A DNA stretch of 7,316 nucleotides. It comes from Phycisphaerae bacterium. GTDB taxonomy: Bacteria; Planctomycetota; Phycisphaerae; UBA1845. The translations under genes and the position numbers were made by a program. Shown here one piece after another: positions 5,971 through 7,316 of the stretch (position 1 is the stretch's first letter; every line of letters begins with the position of its first letter). The stretch lies in NCBI GenBank assembly GCA_028277545.1, contig JANQGB010000868.1:1-7316 (forward strand), in the 5' to 3' direction. Below the pieces are notes generated by a model. The model had not been told where the DNA came from and did not search any database. It worked only from the letters and a program-made list of their open reading frames with translations.

Positions 5971-7316
5971 TTATTCCGTCTCCTTGTCGGTGTTGGTGTC
6001 AGCCTCGATTGAGTCAGCGGATTCGAGCTCGGCGATGCGGGCCTTGACCTTCTCGTGCATATACTCGAACAGTGGCTTCTGCTCTTCCGGTACGCGATCA
6101 GAGCCCGCCATCTGCTCCATCATCTGAGCCTGCTGGCGCAGCATCTGCAGATCAGTCAACTTGGCGAGCTCCGCGGTGCGTTGCTTCAGAATGGCGTGGT
6201 GTTCCGTCGGGATGGGCTCCAGAAGGCGGGCGAGTTCGGCATCGACCTCGGTGGTTGCTCCGCCTTCCTTGGTGCGGTAAATCGCGACCGTTCGAGTATC
6301 GGGATCGAAGTACTTCTGGAGAACTCCGCGAACGTCGTCTGGCGTCACGCTGAGCATTCGTTGCGGCGCTTCGTTGATGTGCTCCCACTTGTACCAGGTG
6401 TCGTAGATGGCCAACTGGAACATCAGGCCCATGTTGCTTTGCAGGCCGCGGACCGAGGAGGCCAGCACCTGGTTCTTGACCTTCTGCAGTTCTCGCTCTG
6501 AAATCTCGCCGTCGCGCAGCTTGTCGATCTCCTCCAGGATGAGTCGCTCGACCTCGTCCGCGGTGTGTCCCTCCTTGACCACCGCGCTCAGCTCAAAGTA
6601 CCCGGCATATTTGCGGCTGGTGTTGCTGCCCCCGGGTACTCCTATGGCGGCGTCTTCCTGGGTGACCAGGCGCTTATAGAGCCGGCCCGTCTTGCCGCTG
6701 AGTATCTCGCTCAGCACGTCCAGGGCGGCCTCATCAGTGTGCCCTATGGCCACCGTGTGGAAGCGGATCCGCACGCGCGGATTGGTCTCCGCTTCGGCAT
6801 AGAAGCGGCGTTCCGCGATAGGCCGTGGTTCTTCGGTTATCACGGGCTCAGGCGGGTCCTCACAGGGCGGGATGCGGCCGAAGTAGCGTTTCGCCATCTC
6901 GACGGCCTGGTCGGCATCGAAGTCGCCGACCAGCACCAGGCGTGCGTTATTGGGAGCGTAATATACCTTGTAGAAGTCGCGCACGTCCTGGCGGGTGATG
7001 GACTCGACCTCCGACGCCCAGCCCAGGACGGGTATGCCGTAGGGGTGGGACTGCCAGAAGAGCGCCTCGAAGGCCTCGTCGAACTTACCCACCGGCGTGC
7101 TCTCGGTACGCAGGCGCCGTTCCTCGCGGACGTTGTCGCGCTCGACGTAGAATTCGCGCATGATACCGTTGGACATGCGGTCCGATTCGAGCCAGAAGAA
7201 CAGCTCCAGCTTGTTGGACGGTATCTGGACCAGGTAGAGCGTCATGTCTTCGGCCGTCCCGGCGTTCACACCCGGGCCGCCGTTGCTCGAGTAGAGGTCG
7301 GCCAGTTCGTTGTTGA
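5971..7316 (-). CDS. M16 zinc metallopeptidase, presumed catalytic subunit, N-terminus beyond window
   Basis: The frame is open to the right edge (first full codon 7314-7312), giving 447 visible residues. The GTG at 7269 is internal, because family sequence (LYSSNGGPGVNAGTAED) runs across it. Visible hallmarks are the LYLVQIPSNKLELFFWLESDRM helix, then RDNVREERRLRTES, whose first Glu of EE (codon 7125-7123) is the expected third zinc ligand. Next come HPYGIPVLGW and the domain-end DFYKVYYAPNNARLVLVGDF. The HxxEH motif should lie about 35-50 bases beyond the edge and is unseen, so catalysis is inferred. In the second domain the Arg/Tyr pair is missing: the aligned stretch is LVTQEDAAIGVPGG. 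The last ~100 residues are a charged, Gln/Glu/Ala-rich, probably helical extension ending in an acidic tail. It likely acts with the downstream partner as an exported heterodimer degrading peptides. The family is certain; completeness and substrate are not known. Confidence -1.
   Translation of the reverse strand, partial: NNELADLYSSNGGPGVNAGTAEDMTLYLVQIPSNKLELFFWLESDRMSNGIMREFYVERDNVREERRLRTESTPVGKFDEAFEALFWQSHPYGIPVLGWASEVESITRQDVRDFYKVYYAPNNARLVLVGDFDADQAVEMAKRYFGRIPPCEDPPEPVITEEPRPIAERRFYAEAETNPRVRIRFHTVAIGHTDEAALDVLSEILSGKTGRLYKRLVTQEDAAIGVPGGSNTSRKYAGYFELSAVVKEGHTADEVERLILEEIDKLRDGEISERELQKVKNQVLASSVRGLQSNMGLMFQLAIYDTWYKWEHINEAPQRMLSVTPDDVRGVLQKYFDPDTRTVAIYRTKEGGATTEVDAELARLLEPIPTEHHAILKQRTAELAKLTDLQMLRQQAQMMEQMAGSDRVPEEQKPLFEYMHEKVKARIAELESADSIEADTNTDKETE
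5980..5985 (-). promoter_or_regulatory. Ribosome binding site of the second M16 gene, inside the first
   Basis: AAGGAG on the reverse strand lies 9 bases before the ATG (first base 5970), within the last codons of the upstream M16 gene. The order is ribosome site, TAA, ATG with no gap between stop and start, which favours translational coupling. Confidence -1.

Noticed and set aside
1..7316. CRISPR array, tRNA, rRNA, insertion sequence or phage genes
   Set aside because: I found no regularly spaced direct repeats, no tRNA- or rRNA-like segments, and no transposase, integrase or phage-like protein on either strand.

Overview
The window is GC-rich (roughly 60% by eye) and densely coding. It looks like chromosomal DNA from a member of the Planctomycetota, possibly a Phycisphaerae-like lineage. 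That placement is inferred from two neighbouring exported proteins with different C-terminal sorting tags: an IPTL-CTERM tag and a PEP-CTERM tag ending in a run of five arginines. An envelope-rich gene set fits it too. No rRNA or phylogenetic marker is present, so the assignment is tentative.

Layout: four genes read rightwards and three read leftwards, meeting tail to tail near 3472-3562. Region 1 (1-1421, +) is the end of a surface-polysaccharide locus: the C-terminal part of a GT-B glycosyltransferase, followed 12 bases later by a Wzm/KpsM/TagG-type ABC-2 permease. The partner ATPase is not in view. Region 2 (1422-1763) is a 342-base non-coding stretch with three inverted repeats and one weak promoter candidate. 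Region 3 (1764-3471, +) holds two separately transcribed secreted proteins. The first is a cupredoxin with an IPTL-CTERM tail, closed by a strong intrinsic terminator. The second, which has its own plausible promoter, is a PEP-CTERM protein built from two PPC-like repeats. Region 4 (3563-7316, -) holds signal peptidase I and, upstream of it, a stop-to-start abutting pair of M16 (insulinase/mitochondrial processing peptidase-like) subunits.

How it fits together: almost everything here concerns the cell envelope. The glycosyltransferase and permease would build and export a glycan. The cupredoxin and the PPC protein carry Sec signal peptides and C-terminal tags of the exosortase type, a system that in other bacteria often accompanies exopolysaccharide production. 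LepB would remove N-terminal signal peptides. The M16 pair looks like a two-subunit exported metallopeptidase in which the zinc-site residues and the Arg/Tyr substrate-binding pair are split between subunits. I see no RNA genes, CRISPR array, insertion sequence or phage gene. No radically new system is evident. The points most worth checking are the two different sorting tags side by side, the structured leader before the cupredoxin, and the split-site M16 pair.
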